64,000 nucleotides of DNA from Topomyia yanbarensis (taxonomy: Eukaryota > Arthropoda > Insecta > Diptera > Culicidae), in NCBI RefSeq assembly GCF_030247195.1, contig NC_080672.1:83326113-83390112 (forward strand), written 5' to 3'. Position 1 is the first letter of the stretch. The number at the start of each line of letters is the position of its first letter. Below, piece by piece: positions 12,646 through 24,120 of the stretch. The notes beneath the pieces are model-generated. The model was not told the DNA's origin. It did no database searches and saw only the letters and a program-made list of their open reading frames with translations. The translations under genes and the position numbers were made by a program.

Positions 12646-12911
12646 TTTTTAAATTCTTGTTTATTTTCCGTCGACATCTGGTCGGACTTGGCGCTCACTA
12701 CCGATGCCAGTGAGGTGACTCCACCAATAGACCCTAGATATCGGCCCTTGAACACATGGACCGGACCTACGATTATATTTTCCTTCTGAAGAAAGGCGTG
12801 AGACCACAAATTTTTCACCTCTCAAAATCTTAACTATTTAGACAGGTTTTAAACTCAGGCCCTCGGAAGTGAGAAGCGGTTACGTTTACCACTCAACCAC
12901 TGAAGTCGTTT
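12646..12911 (-). mobile_element. tRNA-derived SINE with perfect 16-bp target duplication
   Basis: On the minus strand the head reads TGGTTGAGTGGTAAACG (Pol III A box-like), followed by a weak B-box region (CCTGAGTTTAAAACC). A tRNA-unrelated body follows, with TGTGGTCTCACGCCTTTC and GGAGTCACCTC. The identical 16-mer TAAATGTAGTGGCTAT flanks it at 12630-12645 and 12912-12927. The body matches the SINE at 14118 on the other strand. It resembles the Feilai-type tRNA SINEs known from Aedes; that name is my inference. Confidence 0.85.
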
Positions 12912-13110
12912 TAAATGTAGTGGCTATGTTTTTGAATGCGGTCACACATTGAAACAGCTACTTTCTAGACCAAACATTTAACAAAAACATAACACTATGT
13001 TCACTACCAAATCACATAACATTATGTGCGAAGTGTACTGTCACTTTGTGAGTGTTTCAAGGAGGTTGTATGGTTTCCTAGATACTTGTCACCTGAGAGA
13101 TTCGCTTGTA

Positions 13111-14085
13111 ACGGGTGTTGAATAAAAAATGAGTATGATTTCAATACCTTTCTGTAATTAAAGCAAAAAGGTGTAAATTTTTGTCTCTTCTCTTTGGACT
13201 CCCTAGAAATGGATGGTATGTTTCTTTTCGCACGGGGGCTGTCAGTTCAATCGAAGATGGCGTCGAAACAGCAAGCACTGCGCGAGCGTGTTATGCGGTT
13301 TTACGAAACCCATGGTCATCGTGGAACAAATCATACGGTTAACCCCATTCGAGACGAAAACGTGCCCGTGTGTACAGTTAACCGGATCCTGGTGTCCCTG
13401 ACCGTGAAGTGGAAGGCTGGTAGCGACCGTCCGGAGAAGATAATGATGATCAAGAAGAAGGAAGCGTTGAAAAAGCTGCTCGACATCAAGGACGAAACGA
13501 GTTTGCGTGACGCCGGCCGAAAATATCACTGCTCCCATACCTTGATTCACCGAACCCTCAAGATGGAGGACATCATCTGTCGGAAGAAGACTCGGTCCTC
13601 GAGTATATGGACGAGCAGATAGCTATCGTGAAATCGCAGTGCCGGTGGATGACGAATAACTACCGCGGGACGTCGTCGCTCTCGAAGACCCACATTCCAG
13701 GAACTGACAGCGGCAACACCCCCCGAAGTAAAATATAAGTTTAAGCATATATTTGAAAAAAAAGTTATGGCTCAAGCCGAGCGGACTGACCATCAGTCAA
13801 CAAGTGTACCAGGAGGAGTGTCTTGAGAAGAAGTTGAAGTTGAAGAAGCAGTTGATCACCAGGATCCGGAATTTTATCCGGAAGATGGACGTCAGTGCCG
13901 TCCAACGCTCTTGTGAGAGCATCGCGACTAAGTTGCGTCGTACGGCTGATCAGGGCCCCTTCTCCAATATTCATTGACGTTCTATTGAAGAATGAACATT
14001 ATGTTTTAATAAAAAAAAAACTGAATTCGCTGAAATTTTGTTTTGTTTTTTACTACATAACAAATTCTCATTTTTTGTTGAACGT
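13111..14085 (+). pseudogene. Internally deleted mariner-type transposon with transposase ends only
   Basis: TIR-like ends carry AAAAAATGAG (near 13121 and, inverted, near 14068) with TA at 13109-13110 and 14086-14087. The 5' frame (13260-13620) gives the N-terminal helix-turn-helix region of a mariner-superfamily transposase, with motifs RPEKIM, LRDAGRKYHCS and HTLIHRTLK. About 13790-13976 gives only the C-terminal tail (LITRIRNFIRKMD...ESIATKLRR). The catalytic DDE/D core is missing, and frames are broken around 13620-13750. It could only have moved with a transposase supplied in trans. Confidence 0.75.
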
Positions 14086-14117
14086 TAGTCGCTAGTAAGC
14101 TGGACATAACTACATGA

Positions 14118-14611
14118 ACGGCGCCGGTGGTTGAGTGGTAAGCGTGACCGTCACTCATTCCAGTTGGTCTGGGTTCAATTCCAGCCGAGGTTTTTCTGAG
14201 ATGAAAAAATCTGTGGTCACGTCTTCCTTCGGAAGGGAAGTGAAGTCGTTGGTCCCGGGTCCATGAGTTGATGGATCGATGTCTAGTCCAAATTGTGGAG
14301 TCACCTCTGGCATCGGTCAAGAAGAAGTAGATTCCAACTTCTATACTTACTAACAAATATCCTCCTGCCGTGATACTTGTGGAGCGCGCCCTCTAATAGA
14401 AGTATCGAACTAACCATTCCTTCCGCGATCTACGTTCGGGCCTAGCCGGCGCCGATATTGATTAACACCTTAGGACTACCAGGAATTACGCATTGAAAGA
14501 TGTTTCGCTACTCTCAAGCATAACTATCTACTGATTCCCTGTGCAACTTCAGCTAGTCCAAATCGATACCGTAGTAGCAGCTAGGGGTGGTCGCACAAGC
14601 TCAAGCTCAAG
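14118..14611 (+). mobile_element. tRNA-derived SINE, plus strand
   Basis: It starts with GGTGGTTGAGTGGTAAGCGTG (A box inside) and has GGGTTCAATTCCAGC, a good Pol III B box. The body shares TGTGGTCACGTCTTCCTTC and GGAGTCACCTCTGGCATCGG with the SINE at 12646. It ends in a CAAGCT-type tandem tail (about 14593-14611). An imperfect repeat AAGCTGGACATAACTACATGA-like sequence flanks both sides (near 14097 and 14614), possibly a diverged target duplication. Confidence 0.75.
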
Positions 14612-14689
14612 TAAGCTGGGCGTAACTATATGATATTTCATGAAAAACCCCAAATTTTGTGAAACAGTTCACGTGAAATTTTCAAGACC

Positions 14690-15200
14690 ATGTGTACAGT
14701 TGCATGAAATTGAAAATGATTACGGATTCCTCCTAAATATCGCAAGCACTCAAGATACATCGTGAATTATGTACTACGAAACAGGATCCAGTTCACAAAT
14801 CCGTGAATATTTTATGATTTTATAAACTAATTCACGGGCACACATGGTCAGGTGTGACTTTTGTTCTAGAAATCATGAATCAGTTCACGTATACATGAAT
14901 TATATTTTTCGATTTTGTGAACTATTGCACAAGCTCGAATGGTAAGTTGTGACTATTATATTAGGAATCATGAACAAGTTCACGAATACATTTCATGGTT
15001 TTGTGAACTATTTCATGAGCACGAACGGTGAGTTAGGACTAATTCACTAGAAATTATGAATCAAATCTCCTATACATGAATAAAATTTTATGATTCTATG
15101 AACTTTCACGAGCACGGGTATGAAATGATGACTATTATATTAGGAATCATCAACTAGCTCACGATGATTGAAAGGTTTCATGAATAATATTCCGGGTTTC
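14690..15200. repeat. Degenerate ~90-bp tandem repeat, 4-5 copies
   Basis: The motif AATCATGAA...GTTCACG recurs at about 14871, 14966, 15052 and 15145 (spacings 95, 86, 93), each followed by TTTTGTGAACTA-like sequence and an ACGAGCAC-like block. Divergence between units is substantial. No coding potential. Confidence 0.7.
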
Positions 15201-15279
15201 GTGACATTCATTCCTTCTTTCCGTTCAGGCTAGAGCCTTGTTGTCTCTTGCTGTATGCAGAAGCCCTCTCCACTACGCT

Positions 15280-15610
15280 CGGTTCATTGCTGCTTGTCAC
15301 CAGCCTCGCAGTCTTCGAAGGGTCCGCAGGTCGTCCTCTATCCATTCGATCCACCGTGTTCGCTGTGCGCCCCGTCTTCTTGTTCCTGTAGGGTCGCCCT
15401 CAAGAACCATCTTCACCGGATCGTCATCCGACATTCTTACGACGTGTCCAGCCCACCGCAAACGTCCTATTTTTGCGGTGTGCGCGATGGATGGTTCTTC
15501 CAGCAGCTGATGCAATTCATGGTTCATTCGGCTGTGCCACGTTCCATCTTCAATCTGCACGCCACCATAGATGGTACCGAAACCGTTTGGGATTTTTACA
15601 CAAGTTGAAT
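15280..15610 (-). pseudogene. Non-LTR RT C-terminal fragment (copy 1)
   Basis: The minus frame 15560-15297 contains MNHELHQLL, KIGRLRWAGHVVRM and RRRGAQRTRWIEWIEDDLR, the characteristic C-terminal region of a widespread arthropod endonuclease-reverse transcriptase. It overlaps in protein space with the end of the fragment at 17805-18310 (shared EDGT...RMNHEL), so the two are separate copies or a duplication and not halves of one interrupted gene. Catalytic RT motifs are absent here. Clade not assigned. Confidence 0.8.
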
Positions 15611-16160
15611 TCTGAAGATGGACGTCTGTTCTCTGTGCTCTGGTTTGCCCACTACACGAGTTCTGATTTGCCCGGCAGACCCATCTTGTCAGGGCGGCCT
15701 TGGTGCCTCTACATGAATTTCGGACTTTCGTACATAAACAAAAACCGATTTAATCCACCTAGCAGTGAGATGAGACATTTCTTACACATTTCACTATTGG
15801 ATTAGTTTGCAGAACTCACGAGAAGTAGGCACCCAACTAGAGGTGGAATGAAAACAGTTTCTAGTCTTGCACGAATAAAATCTCGAATAAACTGAATAAA
15901 TTATAGAAATCAACAAAACGACCGAAATAAAAAAGTAAAGCAAAAAATGAATAGGTTTATAAATTCATAAAATCAGTAGAAAAATTAATGTAAATCAAAA
16001 TTATAATATACACGAACCAAATTAGATTAGGTTATTAAATAAAAGTTAAGATTATATTTAGAAATAGTTATAAGATTAATAGAATAAATTGACTCATACT
16101 AACAAATTGAATGAAATAAAACGAATGACCGAACATGAAATGCATAAAATTAAAGATATG
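15611..16160. other. AT-rich stretch leading into the minisatellite
   Basis: No gene seen. From about 15875 the sequence becomes an A-rich AATGAAT-type low-complexity tract that grades into the array at 16165. Confidence 0.45.
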
Positions 16161-16164
16161 AATA

Positions 16165-16510
16165 AAATGAATCAAATGAATCAAATCAATCAAATCAATC
16201 AAACCAATCAAATGAATCAAATGAATCAAATGAATCAAATGAATCAAATGAATCAAATGAATCAAATGAATCAAATGAATCAAATGAATCAAATGATTAA
16301 AATGAATCAAATGAATCAAATGAATCAAATGAATCAAATGAATCAAATGAATCAAATGAATCAAATGAATCAAATGAATCAAATGAATCAAATGAATCGA
16401 ATGAATCAAATGAATCAAATGAATCAAATGAATCGAATGAATCACATGAATCAAATGAATCAAATTGATTTAATTCATCCAGTGAATGCAATGAATCAAA
16501 TTAATGAAAT
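16165..16510. repeat. 9-bp minisatellite (ATGAATCAA)n
   Basis: About 35 near-perfect copies of ATGAATCAA, with a few variant units (GATTAAA, AATCGA, AATCAC). The repeat unit is a multiple of three, so long frames (Met-Asn-Gln repeats on plus, Ile-His-Leu on minus) arise by chance and should not be called genes. Confidence 0.95.
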
Positions 16511-17475
16511 GGATCAAATGAATAAAAAGAATGGATGAACAAAATGAATAGAGTAAAAAATAAATGAAATGCATAAATAAAACAAACGAATCAAATAAAC
16601 AAAATGAGCTGAAGTGATAAAATGAATAAAAAGAAGAAACTGAGCAGAATGCATTGATTAAAATGAAAAATTGAACAATGGTAAAAGGTTATTAATTAAT
16701 ATAAAGAAATAAATTGAATCAAATAAATTATTTGGATGAAATGATTAAAGTTGAAAAATTAGTCAGACTATTAAAATGAAGAAACTGAACAAAATGAATA
16801 AACTGGAAAAAATGAATAAAATGCATACAATGAATAAAATAAGTTAAATGAATGATATTAATAAAATTCACAAAAAGAATAAACTGATCAGAGTGAATCC
16901 AAAGAATGAAACGAATAAAATAAGTAAAATGAACGCAGATGAATAAAACGAATAAAAAGATGCGGAATGAAATAATTAATTAAAATGAAGTGGTCATATA
17001 TTTGAAGCTAAAAACATTTTTGAATAAAGAAAATGAATAAACCGGATTGTACGAATTTGAGAACCATTGCATCAGAAAGTTTTGAAATGTTTTTGAGAAA
17101 AGGCTAATAAATATGCAATGGACTTTCTAGGGCTTCCATCTTTTTTTGGTTTTATTCTTTTTGTTTTCATGCTTGTTTACTTGACGGCGTCGTTTTAAGA
17201 TTATCTGGTATTTCTACTTTATTGTTGAACCTTAATTAGTTATCAGGCACCTGGAACGTTCAATTTGCTTTGGAATTCGAAGTTTTTGGTTTTTGGTCGC
17301 ATATTCCCGAAAAAAGATTTATGTTCAGAATAGAATTTACTGGTCCAGTATTTTAATGCGCAATTGAATATAGTAAAGTGAGACAAGGTCACATGTGCTT
17401 TCAAGCCCCTTAAACAGAGAACGACAGGGAGAATGCGATTAGTGAATGAGACAGGTAGATATTTCAAAAGTTTTT
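16511..17475 (-). repeat. AT-rich interspersed repeat, copy B
   Basis: Reverse-complement match to 8500-9330. Here the TTCATTT-rich half is extended by the 9-bp minisatellite next to it, which copy A lacks. No coding sequence was recognised. Confidence 0.7.
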
Positions 17476-17804
17476 ATTTGCATTTAAAAATAGTGTGAAA
17501 TGTCTAGGCTATGTCGATAGCATAAAAGCCGTGCATTCATTTGATTGCAATGCAGTCTCTTTCCATTCATCCTTATAGTTTTCATATTGTTTCGTTCGGA
17601 ATTCTCGTGCAGCAAATATGGATAATTAAGTCCTATACAGACCAATACTGTGAAAAAGAAATGGTTCAAACTACTCAGTATATCCAGATATGGACGACGA
17701 GAAGTTAGAAGACACATTGTAGTTGCATCCCCCATCGAGAGTGGGTACTTTGGGAGACTTCTTTTCCTGGATCTAATTTGTGGATGTTTTTGGTCTTTGA
17801 TCCT
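17476..17804. other. No feature recognised
   Basis: Mixed composition, no TIR, array or convincing frame. Confidence 0.4.
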
Positions 17805-18310
17805 TTATTTTTCATAAAAGTTCGTACCAATACAACGAATGTGCAGCTGATACAACTCATGGTTCATTCGCCTGCTCAACGTTCCGTCTTCCATCTGCAC
17901 GCCATCATAGATGGTACGCAACACCTTTCGTTCGAAAACTCCAAGGGCGCGTTGGTCCTCCACGAGCATAGTCCAAGTCTCGTGGCCGTAGAGGACCACC
18001 GATCTAATCAGCGTCTTGTAGATAATCAACTTCGTGCGGCGGCGAATTTTGTTCGACCGGAGCGTCCTCCGGAGTCCAAAGTAGGCACGATTTCCCGCCA
18101 AGATCCGTCTCTGAATTTCTCTGCTGTTATCATTGTCGTCGGTTACCAGTGAGCTCAAATACATGAATTCGTCGACCATCTCGATTTCGTCACCGTCAAT
18201 CCGAACTCGGGTGGGAGGTTCGCATTGTCGTCTCTAGAACCTCTTCCTCTCATGTATTTTGTCTTCGAAACGTTGATGGCAAGTCGAATCCTGCTGGCTT
18301 CAGCTTTCAG
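17805..18310 (-). pseudogene. Non-LTR RT fragment (copy 2), thumb/C-terminal region
   Basis: The minus frame 18179-17805 contains FMYLSSLVT, REIQRRILAGNRAYFGLR, TKLIIYKTLIRSVVLYGHETW and FERKVLRTIY, typical of the region after the YADD box in arthropod endonuclease-RT proteins. A frameshifted upstream piece (to about 18310) has RIRLAINVSKTKYM, the usual segment just before it. The fragment stops inside RRMNHELYQL, where the copy at 15280-15610 overlaps. Truncated at both ends. Confidence 0.8.
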
Positions 18311-18638
18311 TCTTTGAGCATATATTTCATTCAAAATTCAATAGAGATACGAATAGTTTAAATATCGCACGTGGAATGCATTTTTTGAAAATTTTCATCG
18401 TCAAACTTTCATATTACCCAGTTAAGCCAAATATTTTCCTGATATAGCTATGAATTTCCTTAATTATAGTGTAGATACAGGCTTTGAATACAATTGAATT
18501 AAAGTTGAGTTGATGTAGCAGCAGACCAAAAATACTTTTGTTTTCTCAAACCTTCGCAATTACAATTAATAAATATTTCAGATTGGCAGAAGATCTTATC
18601 CCACAACTTAGAAATAGCTAGATAGATGCGATAGAAGA

Positions 18639-18643
18639 GAGAC

Positions 18644-18689
<46 letters not shown>

Positions 18690-18705
18690 AGAGAGAGAGA
18701 GATGT
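18639..18705. repeat. (GA)n microsatellite
   Basis: GAGA-rich tract interrupted by a few AAA units. Confidence 0.95.
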
Positions 18706-19320
18706 GGGGGGGCGTGTGAGGAATGGCAAATGATGGTTAATGCAGTGACATTATTTTTATAGGTATATTATTATGATATATTGATTCTTACATTCTTATC
18801 ATAAATAATGTAAGTAGTAATTTTTGCGCCGTAGCCAGTATAACCTAAATCTTGCAAAAGAGATAAATTTTCGCTAGATTTTTGGGCTTCAACCATACAG
18901 TTGCTTTCGGTGACGCCACAAGTATAATTATATTAGAAATCTTTTATCTCACTACTAGGTGAATTACTTGTTGATCTGTGTATTGATATACCATCAAACA
19001 TTTACCTCATGATTGAACGCAATGCCTAATCCAAGGGATAAATACATGAACTCACTGTTTCTTCATCAACACATTATTTTGTCTTTAAAGTGAACTTATA
19101 TATGGATTTTTGAGAAATAGTTCATTTATTATAAAGGTAATTCACAAAATGTTCACAACATCGAATTCCTTGAATCACGTAGATGTGTTTTCATACCCCG
19201 ATATTCAAAATCGGTTTAGTTTTGCCCATAAAACACCAGTAAAGCAATACTCTGTATGAAACAATCTCATTTTTAATTAGTGGAAATTGGTAAGCGAGGA
19301 CTAAAAATGCAAGATGGTTA
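18706..19320. other. No feature recognised
   Basis: AT-rich, no gene or repeat structure supported. Confidence 0.4.
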
Positions 19321-19750
19321 ATATCTCCGCCGCTCGTGCACAGATTTAGACAATCTATAGCTTGTTAGAAAGGTATTTTTACAAGCTTTCTATTTATGTG
19401 CAGTTTGTATTGTTCGAAAGTTATTTGCAAAAAACCTGTTGTGTTTTGACAAAATCACCCATATCTCAGAAAGTAAACAACATATCGAAAATCAAAAATA
19501 ATAGTGTCAAATGGCAACGTTAGGCCTTTCATTTGAAACTAATTTCATTAAGATCGGTTCAGCCATTGCTGAGATAATTACATGACATTTTGTACATTCA
19601 TACATACACACATACACACACACATACAGACATTGTCTCAATTTGTCGAGCTGAGTCGATTGGTATATGAGACTCGGCCCTCCGGGCCTCGGAAATAGTT
19701 TTCAAAGTTTGAGCGAATCCTATACATTTCTTTTGTAAGAAATGTAAAAA
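19321..19750 (+). repeat. Interspersed repeat 3' end with CATACACA microsatellite
   Basis: Homologous to the minus-strand copy at 1925-2310: AAGATCGGTTCAGCC, a CATACACACA run at 19597-19630, GAGCTGAGTCGATTGGTATA, the palindrome GGCCCTCCGGGCC, and a terminal hairpin ACATTTCTTTTGTAAGAAATGT before an A-rich end. It looks like a retroelement 3' end. Confidence 0.7.
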
Positions 19751-20474
19751 GGTAAACAAAAAATTAATTAATAAATCTACCGACTGTTATTCACTATTAT
19801 ACTCCCTCTGTCGTCAACAGCTGCTGGTGCTCGCTGGATACCGTCAAAGATGTGCAGGTGGATGGATCTTTCCGACCGGCCGGGACAGCAACGGCCGCGT
19901 TCTCCTTCGATTTTTTTTGGCTGCTCCGGTAGCGGTCCTTGACTGTTAGCTAGGGAGCTGAGCTTGGCTCCTTTGTTGGAAGCTCCCTAGCGACGATGGC
20001 GAATTATCGCCGGATCAACTCCCAGGGGGCACCTTTGGCCGCCCTGCTTCGCTCTCCTTGACGTTTAGCCGTGAAGGACAGCGAGCCTCGTCCAGCTGAT
20101 CCTTCACAGCGAGAGCGGAAAGGTGCCTGGTTCTGGGTCCTTTATACTTAGCCGGGAATGTGAGTGACTCCTTGATGCTTAGCTTCTTCTTCCGGCGACC
20201 CGACACAAAAGCACTAGTTTTTGAACCACGGGCAGGTACTTGCGGGAACATTCTTCCGCACACTAGAACTGGCTGGATTTGTACAGCGAAAAAACGTCCA
20301 AGCGGGGCAAAAAACACACGACGTCGTTCACTCACCGTGGCTCGAAGCTTTCTAAACACGATGGCCGCCTTCCAACTCATCCAAAAGTCGTAGTCTATTC
20401 TCAACCACCAAAGGCACCAGTCACAATACCAGTGTGTTTTTTCTGCTGGTACCCAAGCCAGCGCAAACAGTTGC
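19751..20474. other. GC-richer block with one unassigned minus-strand frame
   Basis: 19800-20400 is clearly GC-richer than its surroundings. A 129-codon minus frame (20404-20015) is basic and Arg/Lys-rich but shows no motif I know. I see no splice structure or homology that would make it a gene. It may be part of an old element or an exon remnant. Confidence 0.4.
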
Positions 20475-20748
20475 TTTTGACATTAAAAATGTCTTACTCC
20501 ACTATCTGGGGCTAGGTGTCATTCTAAAATCTAAACTATCTCCCATGTAACGAAACTATGTAAGGTTTGCACGCTTATAACTCCGATATTACTAGATGGA
20601 TTTTAATCATTCATACACCAACCGATTCAGAAACACCTAACTTAAATATTGGTAATAATTTAATATCTCCCCAATAAAAGTAGACTTTTGGAAATTGGTA
20701 AAATTAAAAAGTTCACAAAAAACGGGAAAAATACCATTCGTGAGGCAG

Positions 20749-21035
20749 ATTTCTCAGACACAGCCGTCAAAAGAGGGCAGCTTAGTTGCTCAATGAAACA
20801 CGAAAAGTCATAAATAGAAGCAACGCATGTCCGTTTAAATCAGTTGTTGCTCTTATCCCACACGAGCAACGTTGTCTCCGGGCGATGCAATAAGCGCTAT
20901 CGATTTTCGGTAATGTTGGCATTTGCACACACTCGCACCTAAGTGACTAAACCATATACGGTTAGTTTATAAATAGAGGTGACGCGTACCCGTTTGAATC
21001 AGTTTTTGTTCTTATGTCGAACGGGTAAGATCATG
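20749..21035 (+). promoter_or_regulatory. Two tandem histone-type promoter-like segments
   Basis: CAGCCGTCAAAAGAGGG (from 20761) lies upstream of CATAAATAGAAG (20809), and about 160 bp later comes TATAAATAGAGGTGACGCG (20968). Each is followed by CCGTTT(A/G)AATCAGTT, an initiator-like site, 20-30 bp after the TATA. The same arrangement sits at 40469-40540 and a weaker one just upstream of the H4 relic at 36 kb. Promoter identity is an inference from this spacing. Confidence 0.45.
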
Positions 21036-21417
21036 GCTGCAGCGTCTGGGCACTACAATAAGCGGTAGACGCTATGCATTTTCGGCAGCGGTGGCCGTGT
21101 GCGGATTTGTCGGGTACCAGCATGGTGTCACAGAATGATTTGCAAAGTGGGTGGGTGGGGTGGTTTGGATTTAATTCAATACGGTGTGTGCTGCTTAAGA
21201 GTGTTGCGTTTGAAAAAAATATATTTATTTTTATGCATGCGTGTGCGTTGTAACTTGTTAATCCATGTTTACGGCGCTTTGTAGCTGCGTAGGGTAAAGA
21301 GCCAATTGGTTTTCATGTTTCATATTTCGGTTATGTTTTTTATCAGTAAGGCATCTGACAACGTGCTTCTGTAGTTATTGCACTGTTCAGCAGCGTAGTA
21401 TTTTATATAGGAGAGTA

Positions 21418-21534
21418 CACTCAGGTTTTTTACGCGGATTTTGAAATTTACGCGGTTTTCATTAACGCGTTTTTTTTAAATTTACGCGGTTTTCATTTAC
21501 ACGGCCTGTATCCCCTGCGTGAAAAATCTGAGTG
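21418..21534. mobile_element. 117-bp TA-flanked MITE
   Basis: The ends CACTCAGGTTTTTTACGCGG and, inverted, CACTCAGATTTTTCACGC are bordered by TA (21416-21417, 21535-21536). TTTACGCGG is repeated inside. The same insert is present in the second direct repeat (27800-27917), so it predates that duplication. Confidence 0.8.
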
Positions 21535-22601
21535 TAATTGCATCGGAAACAATCACATTCCCAGCAGAACTTTTTGTTTTCTAATTTCAAACACTTTTGT
21601 TTCGTACTGCACACAACGGAAAATTTTAAAACAGAACTTACCGTCCCAGCAGCAGTTGAAGCGGGTGTTCTTTTTCGATTCAAATTCAAGCCATGTCTTA
21701 AGCGTTACTGGACTTAAAATTGTTTTCCCAGTTTAACCAGTCAGAATATCTGTCCTACCCTATGTATTTAAAACACAGTTTTAATTGCGTTTTAAGGTAT
21801 ACAACAAATACGGTTGGGTATACTAATTTAAATTTTAAAATAAATCTGTTTTAAATTATGAAACAAACCGCTGTACTGAAGATATAATTATGTCAGTCCT
21901 ATTACCACATAAAACACCTATATAACATAAAACGCTGCAGAATTGGTTTAATAATACAATGTTTACACTACAGAGTTATAACACGTTTTAATAATTAGCA
22001 ACAAGAAAAATGTCACCAAGATAGCATAAAAACCCGTTTTAACTGGTAGTGCGAACGTTGCATAACAATGTAATTTATCAAATAATTTCATTTTTCCACC
22101 ACTAATCAATCAAGAAATACTTACACTTAAGATTGTTTACTTAAGTTCATTAGTACATTATTGAAAATTTAAATGGAAAATGAAATTTCATATTTTATGG
22201 AGAATCTGTATATTTCCGTTGGCGGGCGTGGGTTTCCTCATCACAGCTCTCAATATGGAACTTTTCTTTTGAATATATTTTCTGGACAGACCAGCCTATT
22301 TTTACTAGATGGATCAGCCAAATAATGCTAATCACCTAGTGAGATATTTGATTAATTAATAGATTACCGTTAAAAGACCTTCAATAAATTATGTTTTAAT
22401 GGGGAGGGTATATAGCAAATTGTAACATATGAAAACAGGCGAGTGAACAAGAACGTGTGTCGATATGTGTGATAGATAAAAAAGCTATATTTTTAATGTC
22501 ACCGTGGTCGTGTCCTGTACACAACCCTTTAATTTTTTTTTTTTGGGTGCATTGTCTGAAGAACAAAGAGAACCGTTACTATAATTCTTGTGATATATCA
22601 A

Positions 22602-23560
22602 GATGACTGAGTCTCATCAACTAAATGTGATTCTTCGGACTAACACGGTGGCCATTGACTTCCAGTCTTTCCGCATAACACTTAGTATTGGAGATGTGTA
22701 ACATTTGCTGAAGGTGAAAATGCAGCTTCGGGTTTCGGAAGTAAGCTTCATCCAGTTGGACCACGTCAGACACGCGGTGCTGATAACGTTCAACAAATTC
22801 GCCCAGGCGAAAAGATTCATTTCGCAAAACAACTTGAAACATGTGAATGATTGTGACACCGCAAAAATCAATATCCCAATACATATGGGATAACGGAAAC
22901 GTGGAAGTCAAATTACATGATTTGGCACCTCGAACTTGCAAAGTGACCATTAAAAGATTTATGTCCTATTTCGGAGAAGTAGAATCCGCTACGGAGGACA
23001 CGTGGAGGAACTACTTTCCGGGTATTAAATGGTGTTTTTGTAATGAGAATGCGGGTAGACCAACCCATTCCCTCCTACCTTACCCCGCAATACAAAACAG
23101 AAGAGGGTGATACCATTATACAGCGAACTCTTTGTACATATCAGGGGCAAACTAACACGTGTCAATTCTGTGAACAAACGGCACATTACGGACAACCCTG
23201 CCTAGAAACCACTGAGGAAAGCTCACCAGAGGAAGGAAATGCTCCAATATCTTTTTCTGAACCACTAACGGTTCAGGCAATAATGACAACTGCAAAAACT
23301 GCGTCAAGCACTTCAAATCCAACAACTAATACCACCAATAAAGAAGCTACCACCACTTCTTCACTCGTGACCCGCAAGGGCAAGAATCCAGGAAGAACAT
23401 CTGATCACGAGTATTAAGGCAGTAATCAGGATGATGATACGAACGACAACGAGAGAAATATGGATGACCCCGAAGATGCAGTTAGAGAGATGACTAATAT
23501 TTTTCCGACTCGAACTAAGATCTCCGCTCACACTGGCAAGTCGTGCGCACGGGATATTCT
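22602..23560 (+). pseudogene. Non-LTR retrotransposon ORF1 (gag-like), broken
   Basis: Frames at 22705-22893, 22847-23110 and 23043-23417 plus a tail to about 23560 make up an ORF1 homologous to 9666-10480. Motifs are QNNLKHV, VEVKLHDLAPRT, FGEVESA, DTWRNYFPG, QPIPSYLT, a zinc knuckle CQFCEQTAHYGQPC (C-x2-C-x4-H-x4-C), LVTRK and RTSDHE, then a stop within the homologous C-terminal tail. There are at least three frameshifts and one stop. The 3' tail of this family appears only at 26041, beyond the inserted minus-strand LINE. Confidence 0.8.
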
Positions 23561-24120
23561 TTATGTATATGTTTATTACCTTCACCAACAGGCCCCTTGG
23601 CCCCAATGGTGGTTTCTTAAACTAATTACATTTTAAAATTGCCAACATTTTCGCTTTTATCGTATTCCGCGTCCGGTTGAAGTCAAAGGCCGTTGCCACA
23701 TTGTTGAAAATTCGCTGGAGTCCAGTAACAGCGCTCTGGCAACCATAGTTGGTTATCTTGAACGGAACTCGCAGAAGAGAGTTATTACGTAGAGCTCGAA
23801 CGCGGGCTTGAAGATCCAGACGTCCGAGGATTGTAGGGCAATCCGTTCTGGCAGAGAGTAAGTCCGAGAGGAACAGGGCTCGAGAGCAGTCCCTCCGAAT
23901 GCTGAGTGTATCGAGGTGTATTAGCTGGCAACAGTTTTCATAGCTCGGCAGCTGAAATCTGTTTCGCCATGGGAGATGCCGAAGGGCGAAGCGTAAAGGA
24001 CGAACACGAAATTATTGCGACACCGAAAATGTCATGCCAATTTTCTTATAATGTTTGAAATCAAACTAAAATTTTAGGGTAGTTTTATACATATATTTAC
24101 TTTAAAAATCGAAAGAAAAG

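Larger units (their letters stand above)
20475..22540 (+). repeat. 2.06-kb direct repeat, copy 1
   Basis: Nearly identical (about 99% by eye) to 26862-28922. Differences include an extra CATGTTT near 21315, GTAGTA/GTAATA near 21400, and poly-T lengths. It begins TTTTGACATTAAAAATGTC and ends in CCTTTAATTTTTTT. It contains two promoter-like segments, a 117-bp MITE (21418-21534) and TTTTAA-rich sequence. Ends are not TG...CA and there is no primer-binding site after copy 1, so it is not a normal LTR. Confidence 0.9.

Noticed and set aside
14690..15200. CRISPR-like array
   Set aside because: Repeats are adjacent and degenerate with no unique spacers, and the sequence is eukaryotic.
16068..16538. 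Long open frames (131 and 149 codons) of Met-Asn-Gln or Ile-His-Leu repeats
   Set aside because: Produced by a 9-bp minisatellite; no coding signal apart from the repeat.
15280..18310. One RT gene split by a 2.2-kb insertion
   Set aside because: The two fragments overlap by about 20 residues (EDGT...RMNHEL), too long for a target duplication, so they are separate copies.
20015..20404. A 129-codon minus-strand host gene
   Set aside because: Basic, GC-rich frame without recognisable domains, splice sites or homology; kept only as an unassigned frame.
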